A program made the position numbers and the translations under genes. A stretch of 64,000 nt of DNA from Brevibacillus aydinogluensis (GTDB taxonomy: Bacteria > Bacillota > Bacilli > Brevibacillales > Brevibacillaceae): assembly GCF_031954365.1 (NCBI RefSeq), contig NZ_JAUSVZ010000009.1; one strand, 5' to 3'. Shown here one piece after another: positions 35,793 to 44,383 of the stretch; positions within the stretch are counted from its first letter, which is position 1; every line of letters starts with the position of its first letter. The notes under the pieces were generated by a model. It saw nothing but the letters and a program-made list of their open reading frames with translations. It was not told the origin of the DNA and ran no database searches.

Positions 35793-36046
35793 CAGACTGA
35801 AGACAAACCGATTGTACCGAAGGAGAATCACGTTTCCAGGCAGAGCGACTTGTGAGCCCTACTGAGCGGAGCAGCGATTTGCGGGAAAAGGGAGCGCCAC
35901 CGTTGAACAGGCTGCGTAGCCATGCGGCTTTGGCGATCCCCCGCAAATCGATGCGAAGCGTGCAGTTTGGGCTTTCCTGCTGGGCGAGCACGGAGCGGCT
36001 GACGGAAACGTGTTCTCCTCGCAACAGCTACATTATCTACACACTG
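35793..36046 (+). repeat. type I terminator-associated repeat, copy 2 (internally deleted)
   Basis: This 254-bp element runs from CAGACTGAAGACAA to TTATCTACACACTG. It matches the type I copies at 1534 and 48281 but lacks about 48 bp. The missing block lies between two GCACGG repeats, leaving one GCACGG, which fits slippage or recombination between short repeats and removes one of the internal hairpins. The flanking stem-loops are identical. Confidence 0.85.
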
Positions 36047-36076
36047 AGCCGGTTGCCAAGGCAATCCGGCTGTTTT
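36047..36076. terminator. terminator, distal copy with short U-tract
   Basis: Stem-loop AGCCGGTTGCC...CCGGCTG followed by TTTT. It lies between the dhb operon and the convergent sfp gene and may serve both. Confidence 0.75.
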
Positions 36077-36084
36077 GCATTTCC

Positions 36085-36771
36085 CTACAGGAGGGTTTCG
36101 TACAAGGACGATAGGGAGACGTGCTGGACGTGATCAGGGAGCGCAGCCTTGCACGAGCAGGCCGACAGGATGTGCTCCTCGTCCAAGCTGATGCTTGTAA
36201 AATGGAAACCGTCCGCCTCCGGGGAATACCACGTCTGTTCTTCCGTACACACCACGGAAAACGAATCAAGCGGAATGGACAAGCCTTTGCCGACGGCTTT
36301 CACATAGCTTTCCTTCAACGTCCATACGCGATAGAAATACTCCAACCGGGCATCTCCCGTTTTGGAGGCAAGCATCCGGTTTTCTTGCGGGGTAAAGAGG
36401 TGTTCGGCGATGTGCAGATCCATGCGCACGATCCGCTCCACATCAATACCCGGGCAACAAGAGCTGTCGCCCCAGATCATGGCAATCCAGTTCCCGGAGT
36501 GGGAGAGATTGAAGCCCACATCCGGGTTGTTTTGCAAAAACGGCTTTCCATAGGGATTGTAGACAAATTGAAGCGCATCGGGCCTCACACCGGTATGCTC
36601 GGAGAGGGTTGAGCGGACCAGCACCTCGCCCAGCAAGGAGCGGTAAGCGTCCTCCTTGCGAACAAACCGGGCGATTTTCTGCCTTCGTTCTGCGGATACC
36701 CTGGACAGGAACAGATCCACGTAGTCCGGCGGCAGATTGGCCGGCATGCGTACGACCCGAATCGACAGCAT
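36085..36771 (-). CDS. sfp: 4'-phosphopantetheinyl transferase, Sfp type
   Basis: This 228-residue Sfp-type transferase has the magnesium and CoA-binding motifs GIDVERI and WTLKESYVKAVGKGL, plus FNLSHSGNW. It converts apo carrier domains of DhbB and DhbF to the holo form. It is convergent with the dhb operon across a shared repeat/terminator region, completing the siderophore locus. Confidence 0.94.
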   Translation of the reverse strand: MLSIRVVRMPANLPPDYVDLFLSRVSAERRQKIARFVRKEDAYRSLLGEVLVRSTLSEHTGVRPDALQFVYNPYGKPFLQNNPDVGFNLSHSGNWIAMIWGDSSCCPGIDVERIVRMDLHIAEHLFTPQENRMLASKTGDARLEYFYRVWTLKESYVKAVGKGLSIPLDSFSVVCTEEQTWYSPEADGFHFTSISLDEEHILSACSCKAALPDHVQHVSLSSLYETLL

Positions 36772-36933
36772 GATTGATCACCTGAACTTTCTGTGTCCGG
36801 CGGATGATGAGTTTCATTATAACCAAGCCCGTCCCATGCGTACATAGAGGATGTCATACGCGCTGCTCGTCGATGGAAAATTATGATAAAATTTAATCAG
36901 AAATACATACGTTTCGGAACAGGTGAATGTGAA

Positions 36934-38076
36934 ATGAAAATAGGGAAATGGCTAATATCCATCGTGTTGCTCGTCGCGCTTGCCTTGCCGGCTCATCTGG
37001 CCGCGCAGGGAGCGGCACAGGATGTATCCAAAAGTGTGATGGCGGGCAGCAAAAAGGTTTCCACGTCTGCCGGAAGCAGAACCGTCCAGTTCGTCACGAT
37101 CAATCTGAACGATCCCCGGCTGGAAGTCCGTCCGGTACTGGCGCGGGACGAGCTGGGCCGGACGGAAAGCCTGGCGGGGATGGCAAAACGAACGGGAGCA
37201 CTGGCTGCGATTAACGGAACGTTTTTCATGGCCTACAACAAGGGGGATTACAAGCCGCCCTGGGGATTGATCGTCATCGACTACGAGAAGAAACACGACG
37301 GCGTCAGCGGGTCGTCCATCGGATTCAACGGAAACGCCCTGCCGGTGATCGACCATTCCTCCCGGTTTGATGCAAATTCGTTTCAACACGTCACCAGTGC
37401 GGGCCCCACTTTGGTAAAGGACGGGAAAATCGTCGTCAATCCGGTCGCAGAGGGAATGAATGATCCCAAGCTGACCAAGGCAAGCGGGCAGCGCTCGTTT
37501 ATTGGCTACACGGCGAACAATCAACTGGTGATGGGAACGGTCCCCAATGTCACCCTGGCCCAATTGGCCGGCATCTGCCAGTCGATGGGGCTGGTGGCGG
37601 CGATGAACCTGGACGGCGGAGCGTCATCCGGCCTTTACGCGCATGGCAAGCTGCTGACGGCGCCGGGCAGGGAATTGAGCAACGCCCTGGTGGTCGTCCC
37701 CCGCAAAGTCGCTCCCATCCAGGTCATGCGGCAGTCGGAGAAGATTTCCTTCCTCACGCCGCCCGTACTGATCCGCGGGAGCATCTACGTTCCGACTATG
37801 GAGGCCTTTGAGAAACTGGGGGCGGCCGTTCACATAGACCAGCAGGACGGCGCACTGGTGGCAGCCATAGAGGGCACGGTCATCCGGATCACGAAACAGG
37901 GCAAGGTGTTTCGCGATGGAAAGGCGCTGCCCCTGTCGGCGGATAAGCGGACAATTGCCGGTACGGAAATGGTCCCGCTCCGGCTGGTGGCGGAACTGCT
38001 GGATGGGAAAATCGAGTGGGATCAGCAGAAACGAACCGCCACCATTCAGTTGAAAGCAAGCGCGCCTGAGCGCTGA
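36934..38076 (+). CDS. exported phosphodiester glycosidase-like protein with stalk domain
   Basis: This 380-residue protein starts with an N-terminal signal segment (WLISIVLLVALALPAHLAAQ). The NAGPA/phosphodiester glycosidase domain follows (RTVQFVTINLNDPRLEV, AAINGTFF, GPTLVKDGKIV, RSFIGYT, AAMNLDGGASSGLY). The C-terminus is a copper-amine-oxidase-N-like stalk domain (GTEMVPLRLVAELLDGKIEWD). Related proteins remove exposed sugar phosphodiesters in cell-wall or teichoic-acid turnover; the substrate here is unknown. ATG at 36934 follows a weak AGGTG, and a longer frame exists. Confidence 0.82.
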   Translation: MKIGKWLISIVLLVALALPAHLAAQGAAQDVSKSVMAGSKKVSTSAGSRTVQFVTINLNDPRLEVRPVLARDELGRTESLAGMAKRTGALAAINGTFFMAYNKGDYKPPWGLIVIDYEKKHDGVSGSSIGFNGNALPVIDHSSRFDANSFQHVTSAGPTLVKDGKIVVNPVAEGMNDPKLTKASGQRSFIGYTANNQLVMGTVPNVTLAQLAGICQSMGLVAAMNLDGGASSGLYAHGKLLTAPGRELSNALVVVPRKVAPIQVMRQSEKISFLTPPVLIRGSIYVPTMEAFEKLGAAVHIDQQDGALVAAIEGTVIRITKQGKVFRDGKALPLSADKRTIAGTEMVPLRLVAELLDGKIEWDQQKRTATIQLKASAPER

Positions 38077-38107
38077 TACGACAAACCGGCATCGCCCGGA
38101 AAACAAG

Positions 38108-38146
38108 GAGGCTGACATCTCCGGATGCACGGAGGATGTCAGCCTC
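38108..38146. terminator. bidirectional terminator-like hairpin
   Basis: GAGGCTGACATC and GATGTCAGCCTC form a 12-bp stem with a 15-nt loop, followed by ATATTCTCT. It lies between the glycosidase gene and the convergent symporter gene. Confidence 0.6.
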
Positions 38147-38232
38147 ATATTCTCTCGTGGCTCATTTATATCCGTTCGCGGCGAGCTTGTCCCGGGTCCC
38201 GTCGCCGCAGGCTCGCGGGTGGAAGTGCCCCG

Positions 38233-39630
38233 TCACTTGATTGAATGGACGTTGTCGGAAACGCTCGGGGCGGTTGTGTACGACATGCCGATCATGACGG
38301 CCAAACTGACGGCGATGCCGTACATGATCGGATTCGTCGAGCTGAGACCTTCGATCGCCAATCCGGCCAGCACGACGACGGTGCCGGCAATGATCGAGGA
38401 AAAGGCCGCCTTCGCTGTCGCCCGCTTCCAAAAGTATCCAACCACGAGCGGAACGAATATCGCACCGGATAAAATGGCGTACGCCACGTCAAGCGCGACC
38501 AGCACGTCCTGAATCCAGATCGAAAAGACAATGGCGAGCGCGCCGATGAACAGCGTCGTTACCCTGGACAGCCGCAGCAGCTGCCGATCGTCCATGTCCC
38601 GAAACCAGTACGGCTTCATGATGTCGTGAGTAAGCAATGTGGAGGAGGCGAGCAGCGTCCCGGAGGCGGTCGACATCAGCGCCGAGCAGACGCTGGCCAG
38701 CACGAGGCCCAGCACGCCATTGGGCAGAATGGAAATGGCCATGGTGGTGAACGCATTTTGCGGGTTTTCCAGTTGAGGGAAGGCGACGAATGCGCACATT
38801 CCGACGATGGTCAATGAAACCGCATACAACATGCTGTAGACACCGGCCAAAACGGAACCGGTACGGGAAATCTGCATCGTGCGGGCGGTAAAGACGCGCT
38901 GCCAAATATCCTGGGAGACCACCATGCCGAGCGCGTACAGCAGGAAATATTGAAAAATTTGCTCGCCGCCGATGGAAGTCAGATCAAAATGGGCGGCCGG
39001 CAGTCTGGATGCCAGTTGATCCCACCCGCCGACATGCGACAGGCTCATCGGCAGCATGACCAGGAAAACGCCCACGGTCATGACGATGAATTGGATGATG
39101 TCCGTCATCGTTACGCTCCACATGCCGCCCAAAATCGTATAGAACAGCACGATTCCGCCGCCGACAACCATCGAGAGAGTCATGTCCCACCCCAGCAGCA
39201 CGTTGATGATGGTGCCCATCCCGATCACCTGCGTCACGGCTACCATTAGCGTGTAAATTGCCGCAACCAGGGCGCTCACGAGCCGGGTTTCGGCATTGTA
39301 ACGCTTGCCCAAAAACTCGCTGATCGTCGTCACGTTGGACTGGGAGATCCGCTTGATGAACAAGGCGCCCAGGAGCATGATGCCAGCACCAATCATGGTG
39401 ACAAACCAGATGCCGGAAATGCCGTATGTGTAGCCCAGCTTCGCCGTGCCGATGGTGGAAGCTCCGCCCAAAATGACGGCGGACAAACAGCCGAGAAACA
39501 TGAACATGCCCAGATTGCGTCCCGCCAATGCGTACTCTTCCGATGTCCGGGCGCGCCTGGAGCCGATGACGCCCACCGCAATCAGCAGCGCGAAATACAG
39601 CAGAATGACGATCGTATCGATGCTGTTCAT
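38233..39630 (-). CDS. sodium:solute symporter (SSS family)
   Basis: This 465-residue membrane protein with about 13 hydrophobic segments is of the PutP/PanF-type SSS family: N-terminal IVILLYFALLIAVGVIGS, GRNLGMFMFLGCLSAVILGG, GMVVSQDIWQRVFTARTM and ICSALMSTASGTLLASSTLL-like SVCSALMSTASG. It follows the ureohydrolase gene by only 3 bp and is the last gene of the leftward sigma54-type operon. It probably imports the guanidino or amine substrate of the pathway. Confidence 0.88.
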   Translation of the reverse strand: MNSIDTIVILLYFALLIAVGVIGSRRARTSEEYALAGRNLGMFMFLGCLSAVILGGASTIGTAKLGYTYGISGIWFVTMIGAGIMLLGALFIKRISQSNVTTISEFLGKRYNAETRLVSALVAAIYTLMVAVTQVIGMGTIINVLLGWDMTLSMVVGGGIVLFYTILGGMWSVTMTDIIQFIVMTVGVFLVMLPMSLSHVGGWDQLASRLPAAHFDLTSIGGEQIFQYFLLYALGMVVSQDIWQRVFTARTMQISRTGSVLAGVYSMLYAVSLTIVGMCAFVAFPQLENPQNAFTTMAISILPNGVLGLVLASVCSALMSTASGTLLASSTLLTHDIMKPYWFRDMDDRQLLRLSRVTTLFIGALAIVFSIWIQDVLVALDVAYAILSGAIFVPLVVGYFWKRATAKAAFSSIIAGTVVVLAGLAIEGLSSTNPIMYGIAVSLAVMIGMSYTTAPSVSDNVHSIK

Positions 39631-39633
39631 CCA

Positions 39634-40599
39634 TTATCCCTCCTGATGTACCTGTTTACGGCGGTGCTTCCACGCGATCAGACTGATCATTTCGTAGGCT
39701 ACGGCCGCGGCCAGTCCGGCTGTAATTTCGCCAGGGTCGTGCGACGGCAGGACTTCGACCAGGTCAAACCCGACCAGCTGAAGCTTGTCCAGCCCTCTCA
39801 CCAGTTGAATCGCTTCGTAGCTGGTAGGCCCGCAGACTTCCGGGGTTCCCGTGCCCGGCGCGTACGCGGGATCGACAAAATCAATGTCAAATGACACGTA
39901 CGCCGGCCGATTTCCCACCCGCTGATGAATGCGGCGGATTGCCTGTTCACCGCCGATGGCGCGCAGTTCGCTCATCGGCATCACTTCAAAGCCAAGCGCC
40001 CGGGCGTCGTTGATGTCTTCCGGTCCGTAGAGCGGTCCACGCATCCCGATCTGGATGGAATGGGACGTATCGATCAATCCTTCTTCCACCGCCCGGCGGA
40101 ACGGCGTTCCATGTGTGTACTTTTCGCCAAAATAGCTGTCCCATGTGTCTCCGTGGGAGTCGAAGTGAATCAGGGCGACTGGACCGAATTTTCTGGCAAA
40201 TGCGCGCAGGCTGCCGAGCGAGATGGAGTGATCCCCGCCCAAAATGATCGGGGTCACGTCGTTGGCGATGAGCGAAAACAGCTCCCGCTCCATGTTGTCG
40301 TACGTCTTGTGAATGTTGAATGGAACCACGTCGATATCGCCGTAATCAACACCGGAGCAGTATTCAAAGATATGGATGTCTTGATCGGGATTGTACGGGC
40401 GAAGCAGCACCGAAGCGTTCCGGATATGCTGCGGGCCGTACCGCTGACCGGTTCGGTTGGACGCCCCCGTGTCAAAAGGGACGCCCACCACCGCAAAGTC
40501 GACACCGTCCGTCGTCCGCACCTGTTCCAACCGCATGAACGTGCGCACGCCGCAAAAGCGGGGGGATTGGGATGAATCCTTGGGTTTGTACCTTACCAT
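39634..40599 (-). CDS. agmatinase/guanidinobutyrase-like ureohydrolase
   Basis: This 321-residue arginase-fold enzyme has binuclear manganese motifs GGDHSISLG, HFDSHGDTWD and SFDIDFVDPAYAPGTGTPE. The last is typical of the agmatinase/guanidinobutyrase branch, not of HutG. Position 40599 is used because GGAGGAGG lies 5 bp upstream; the longer frame lacks a site. Placed between a class III aminotransferase and a symporter, it most likely releases urea from a guanidino compound such as agmatine or 4-guanidinobutyrate. The exact substrate is inferred. Confidence 0.85.
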   Translation of the reverse strand: MVRYKPKDSSQSPRFCGVRTFMRLEQVRTTDGVDFAVVGVPFDTGASNRTGQRYGPQHIRNASVLLRPYNPDQDIHIFEYCSGVDYGDIDVVPFNIHKTYDNMERELFSLIANDVTPIILGGDHSISLGSLRAFARKFGPVALIHFDSHGDTWDSYFGEKYTHGTPFRRAVEEGLIDTSHSIQIGMRGPLYGPEDINDARALGFEVMPMSELRAIGGEQAIRRIHQRVGNRPAYVSFDIDFVDPAYAPGTGTPEVCGPTSYEAIQLVRGLDKLQLVGFDLVEVLPSHDPGEITAGLAAAVAYEMISLIAWKHRRKQVHQEG

Positions 40600-40625
40600 A
40601 GACGGCCTCCTCCTGTGAAAGTTGG

Positions 40626-41957
40626 TTACACGGCACTGCTGCCGATGCACAGTATTTCCTGTTCGTATTCCGTAATGGCTTCGTCCAGCATGCGCAGGCC
40701 AACGTCGATTTGCTCCTTGGTCACCGTGAGCGGAGGAATCATGCGGATGACTTCACCGCGGTTCCCGCACAGGTAGAACAACACGCCTTTGCTCAGGCAC
40801 TTGTTCAGGATGGTCAGCAATCCCTCTCCATTGGGAGCCTTCGTGCGCGGATCGACAATTTCGATGCCGATCATCAGTCCGACGGCGCGAATGCTGCCAA
40901 TCGTCGGGTGTTTCTGCTGCAGGCGGCAAAGCTGTTCCTGAGCGTAGCTGCCCATCACGCGCGCGTTTTCCACCAGGTTCTCTTCTTTCATCACTTCCAG
41001 CGTGGCCAGAGCTGCCGCACAGGCGATCGGATTGCCGCCAAACGTGGTGCCGTGGCTGCCCAGCGGCCACTGCTTCATCAGCTCCTGGGAAGCGACCGTG
41101 GCACTGAGCGGCAGGCCGGACGCAATCCCCTTGGCGATCGCCATGATGTCAGGGGTAACTTCAAAGGTTTGGGCGGCAAACCAGTTGCCGGTGCGGCCAA
41201 AACCGGTCTGCACCTCGTCGAAAATCAACAGGATTCCGTGCCGGTCGCAGATCTCCCTCAGCTTTTTCAGCCAGCCCTTGGGCGGGACAATATAGCCGCC
41301 TTCGCCCAGAACCGGCTCGACGATTGCGCAGGCCACTTCTTCGGGCGTCACCTGATGGGCGAACAGTGTCGCCACATCCTTTTCCAGTTGTTCGGCGCAA
41401 TATACGTCAGGATCGGCCCCTGGCGGAACTTCATCCACTCTGGCGTAGGGGAGCTGGTAGGACAAGCCGCTGGGCTGCAGAAATTTTCGGTACTTGCTTT
41501 TCGATGTCGTCACACTAAGGGAACCCATCGAACGCCCGTGAAAGCAGCCGAGAAACGAGAGGACGTAGGGGCGCCTCGTCACGTGCTTGGCCAGCTTGAT
41601 GGCCCCTTCGATCGCTTCCGTGCCGGAATTGGCAAAGAAAAAGCAGTCCAGTCCAGCCGGGAGCACGGTGGTCAATTCCTTGGCCAGCCGCAGGATCGAC
41701 TCGTACATGATCACGCCGGACGGACCGTGCACCAGTTGGTCCGCCGCCTGCTTGATTGCCTTCACTACTTTCGGATGGCGATGACCGGTATTGGCGACGG
41801 CAATGCCGGATGTAAAGTCCAGGTAGGTCTTGCCGTCCAATCCGTAGTAGTAGACGCCTTCCGCCTTGACTACCGGCAGATTCGGGTGGTCTTTGGCCAT
41901 GCTTGGCGCCAGCAAGGTATGCATCTGACCAACCAAATGACTCCAATCGCTTGACAT
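40626..41957 (-). CDS. class III PLP-dependent aminotransferase (4-aminobutyrate-type)
   Basis: This 443-residue fold-type I aminotransferase has SGIAVANTGHRHPKVV, FFANSGTEAIEGAIKLA, FDEVQTGFGRTG and the PLP-binding IAKGIASGLPLSA. It resembles GABA or omega-amino-acid aminotransferases. With the ureohydrolase it would accept the amine product (GABA from guanidinobutyrate, or putrescine from agmatine). It is the first gene downstream of a sigma54-type promoter and is followed by the ureohydrolase after about 26 bp. Confidence 0.85.
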   Translation of the reverse strand: MSSDWSHLVGQMHTLLAPSMAKDHPNLPVVKAEGVYYYGLDGKTYLDFTSGIAVANTGHRHPKVVKAIKQAADQLVHGPSGVIMYESILRLAKELTTVLPAGLDCFFFANSGTEAIEGAIKLAKHVTRRPYVLSFLGCFHGRSMGSLSVTTSKSKYRKFLQPSGLSYQLPYARVDEVPPGADPDVYCAEQLEKDVATLFAHQVTPEEVACAIVEPVLGEGGYIVPPKGWLKKLREICDRHGILLIFDEVQTGFGRTGNWFAAQTFEVTPDIMAIAKGIASGLPLSATVASQELMKQWPLGSHGTTFGGNPIACAAALATLEVMKEENLVENARVMGSYAQEQLCRLQQKHPTIGSIRAVGLMIGIEIVDPRTKAPNGEGLLTILNKCLSKGVLFYLCGNRGEVIRMIPPLTVTKEQIDVGLRMLDEAITEYEQEILCIGSSAV

Positions 41958-41993
41958 GCAGCAACCCTCCTCGTTTGTCTGCCGGGAGTGAAC

Positions 41994-42009
41994 TGCAAGT
42001 TTCGTTCCA
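41994..42009 (-). promoter_or_regulatory. sigma54 (SigL) -24/-12 promoter
   Basis: Read on the minus strand, TGGAACGAAACTTGCA matches the sigma54 consensus TGGCAC-N5-TTGCA with one mismatch and exact GG-N10-GC spacing. It lies about 37 bp before the aminotransferase start and directly after the stop of a sigma54-dependent activator. Confidence 0.82.
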
Positions 42010-42014
42010 ACCCC

Positions 42015-43391
42015 TTACGTGATTCCGTGTTTTTTTAATTTCCGCACCACGGACGGCTGGCTGATCCCCAGCGCCTGCGCCATTTTCACCGTGGTCTTGT
42101 GCGTTCGTTTCGCCTTTAGCAGGACCTGCCGTTCGACCTGATCCAGGATGTCCTGCAGCGGCCGATTTTCATGCACATCGAACAGCGGCTGATCGTATCG
42201 CCGATTGAGGTACGCCGGCAGCAGATCGACCGTCACCACCGGGGAGGAAGAGGTGACGACCAGTCGCTCGATGACGTTGATCAGTTCCCGCACGTTTCCT
42301 TTCCACTCGTAGTAGATCAGGCGGTGGATCACGGCTTCGTCCAGCGTCCGTTTTCGCTTGTACTTTTGCTCAAACTGCCGCAAAAAGTGCTGGATCAGCG
42401 GCAGGATGTCCTCCGTTCTCCGGCGCAGCGGCGGAATGGTTATTGGCACGACATTGAGGCGAAAGTAGAGGTCTTCGCGAAACGTCTTTTCGCTCACGGC
42501 CGCTTCCAGGTCCCTGTTGGTGGCGGCAATCAGGCGGAAATCCGCCTCCCGTTCCTTGGTGCCGCCCAGCCGGAAGAACCGACGCTCCTGAATCAATTTC
42601 AGCAGTTTGACCTGGTTGATCAGCGACAGTTCGCCTACTTCGTCGAGAAACAGGGTCCCGCCGGAAGCCAGCTCGGCCAGCCCCAGCTTTCCTTTCGGAT
42701 TGGCCCCGGTAAAGGCGCCGCTCTCGTAGCCAAACAGTTCCGCCTCAAACAGCGCATCGGGGATCGCTCCGCAGTTTACTTCGATGAACGGTCCCTTGGC
42801 GCGTCCGCTGTGATTGTGAATAAACTTGGCGACATGCGATTTGCCCACCCCGGATTCACCGAGCAGCAGGATGGTGGCGTCCACTTCGGCCACCCTGAGC
42901 GCCGTGTCGATCACGGTTTTCATTTCCTCGCTGTTGGCGATGATTCCGTCCGCATGCAGATGCTTGTTGCGCAGCATGTCCAGCTCGCTTTTCACGCGCT
43001 CGATGTCTTCTTCCAGCACCTGCAGGTAGTGCTGCAGGTTGATCAGCTCGGTCACGTCGTGGGAGTAGCTGACGATAAAGATCAGTTCGCCGTTGGGATC
43101 AAACACCGGAATGCCCGTGACCAGCAGCTTTTTCCGCTTGTTTGTCGTCTGTATCACGGTGACTTTTCTGCGTTCCTTGATGACCATCGGCGTGACAATC
43201 GGCGTAAACAGCCCTTCCTTCTCCAGGTCGTACACCGACTTGCCGATCAAATCTTTCGTGTCCACACCGTAAATCTCCCCGGTTTTTTCCGTGGCCCGCA
43301 CGATGATGCCATCCGTATTCGTGACCAGCAGATCGTCCTTGAGCGACTGCAGGATGGCCAAATCTTCGCTCCACGTGTGTTGGTCATTCAC
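42015..43391 (-). CDS. sigma54-dependent transcriptional activator (PAS-AAA-Fis)
   Basis: This 458-residue RocR/BkdR-type activator has an N-terminal PAS sensor (LLVTNTDGIIVRATEKTGEI). The AAA+ core follows, with Walker A GESGVGKSH, the sigma54-contact loop GAFTGA, and Walker B GGTLFLDEVGEL. The C-terminal Fis-type HTH is KMAQALGISQPSVVRKLKKH. GTG (complement at 43389-43391) is chosen because AAAGGGGGA lies 7 bp upstream. Together with the promoter at 41994-42009 it almost certainly controls the aminotransferase-ureohydrolase-symporter operon. Confidence 0.92.
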   Translation of the reverse strand: MNDQHTWSEDLAILQSLKDDLLVTNTDGIIVRATEKTGEIYGVDTKDLIGKSVYDLEKEGLFTPIVTPMVIKERRKVTVIQTTNKRKKLLVTGIPVFDPNGELIFIVSYSHDVTELINLQHYLQVLEEDIERVKSELDMLRNKHLHADGIIANSEEMKTVIDTALRVAEVDATILLLGESGVGKSHVAKFIHNHSGRAKGPFIEVNCGAIPDALFEAELFGYESGAFTGANPKGKLGLAELASGGTLFLDEVGELSLINQVKLLKLIQERRFFRLGGTKEREADFRLIAATNRDLEAAVSEKTFREDLYFRLNVVPITIPPLRRRTEDILPLIQHFLRQFEQKYKRKRTLDEAVIHRLIYYEWKGNVRELINVIERLVVTSSSPVVTVDLLPAYLNRRYDQPLFDVHENRPLQDILDQVERQVLLKAKRTHKTTVKMAQALGISQPSVVRKLKKHGIT

Positions 43392-43768
43392 GTCGCTGTC
43401 CCCCTTTGCCCTGTCCCTATCCATTCTTGAATAGATGCCGATGGTGTGCGCTCATCAGGCGCTGAGCTTGCCGTATGATTCACTGTTATGCGTTTTTGTA
43501 TAATTATTCAGGAATGAATCGCACTCGTCAATTTGTTGCTGATACGCTTTTCACACATGCGCGAAAAACGCCTGTTCTCAGGGGAGAGGGCTTTTTTTTT
43601 CGCCGCCGGGCAGAGATTCCTTCTTTTTTGCAGCCAGGGTTGTATTTTCGTCCCTGTTCCTGCCTATGGAGATGAAACGAAATTCAACAGAGCGGCTTGG
43701 GGTGGGGCCGCTTAAGTTGAACACCCCTTCGTTTCTTTCAAATCCAAAACATGAAAGGGGTATCAGAC
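43392..43768. other. intergenic region between divergent genes
   Basis: No gene is supported. There is a GC-rich stem before a nine-T run (43570-43600, GCC...GGGC then TTTTTTTTT) and a small hairpin GCGGC...GCCGC near 43693-43711. ATTCAGGAATGAAT at about 43507-43520 is an imperfect palindrome that could be an activator site. Short ORFs here lack ribosome-binding sites. Confidence 0.4.
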
Positions 43769-44272
43769 ATGGCGTATCCGTATGGTGAACCGTTGACGAA
43801 TATCGGCAGTGATCCGTGGGATCTCACTGAAATGAAAGGGCGCGACAGCGTTGATTTGCTCGCCCGCATGGTATATGCCGAGGCGCGTGGGGAATCGCTT
43901 GAAGGAAAGCGCGGTTGTGCGCACGTGGCCAAAAACCGAAAAGCCAAAAACCTTTCCGAGTTTGGCGGGAATACGTACGAGGGGGTGCTGCTGAAGAAGT
44001 ATCAGTTTGAGGGAATGACGACCGAAGCGGCTCGGAAGCCGGATCTGTCCTCGCAGGCCTGGAAGGATTCGCTGAATATCGCCATGAACATGTCCACGAC
44101 GCCCAATCCGATCGGCAACTGCCTGTGGTTTGTGACCAACTCGTACTATGCGACAAGGGTGTCCTACAATAACGGCGTGGAATACTACACGTTCCCTGGT
44201 TCCACTGCTAGGAAGGTCGTGGAGAAAAAAGTGATTGGCAACCACACCTTCTTCCGGGTGGAGGGCTATTAA
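43769..44272 (+). CDS. SleB-type cell wall hydrolase
   Basis: This 167-residue protein is essentially a Hydrolase_2/SleB catalytic domain: LLARMVYAEARGESLEGK with the catalytic Glu, CAHVAKNRK, FEGMT and NPIGNCLWFVTNSYYATRV. Family members are muramidase-like lytic transglycosylases acting on spore cortex or vegetative wall. No signal peptide or SPOR/PG-binding domain is visible, unlike full-length SleB, so it may act inside the mother cell or forespore, or be released on lysis. AAAGGGG precedes the ATG. Confidence 0.85.
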   Translation: MAYPYGEPLTNIGSDPWDLTEMKGRDSVDLLARMVYAEARGESLEGKRGCAHVAKNRKAKNLSEFGGNTYEGVLLKKYQFEGMTTEAARKPDLSSQAWKDSLNIAMNMSTTPNPIGNCLWFVTNSYYATRVSYNNGVEYYTFPGSTARKVVEKKVIGNHTFFRVEGY

Positions 44273-44280
44273 AAAACCAA

Positions 44281-44307
44281 AACCGGGCAGCAAAACGCTG
44301 CCCGGTT
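44281..44307 (+). terminator. terminator stem-loop without U-tract
   Basis: AACCGGGCAGC and GCTGCCCGGTT form an 11-bp stem. It is followed directly by a repeat-element end, not by T residues, and no second copy is present. Confidence 0.75.
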
Positions 44308-44357
44308 CAGTCTGTAAACAAAGTCTGTGGTGTCATGGGTGATGGTGCCCGATCGGA
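44308..44357 (-). repeat. type II repeat fragment (B-end only)
   Basis: CAGTCTGTAAACAA followed by AGTCTGTGGTGTCATGGG aligns with the inverted B-end of the type II copy at 58846-59189. After about 50 bp similarity ends, 27 bp before the stop of the stalk-domain gene. The rest of the element and the distal stem-loop have been deleted. Confidence 0.75.
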
Positions 44358-44383
44358 TTTTTCTCCAACTTCGTTTGACCAAG

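Noticed and set aside
40710..43430. Plus-strand ORFs of more than 400 codons at 40710-41954 and 42171-43430
   Set aside because: They are complements of the aminotransferase and sigma54 activator genes, whose protein motifs are unambiguous.
43570..43600. Hairpin plus nine-T run as a terminator
   Set aside because: The stem has several mismatches and no gene on the plus strand ends before it; it is kept only as part of the intergenic description.
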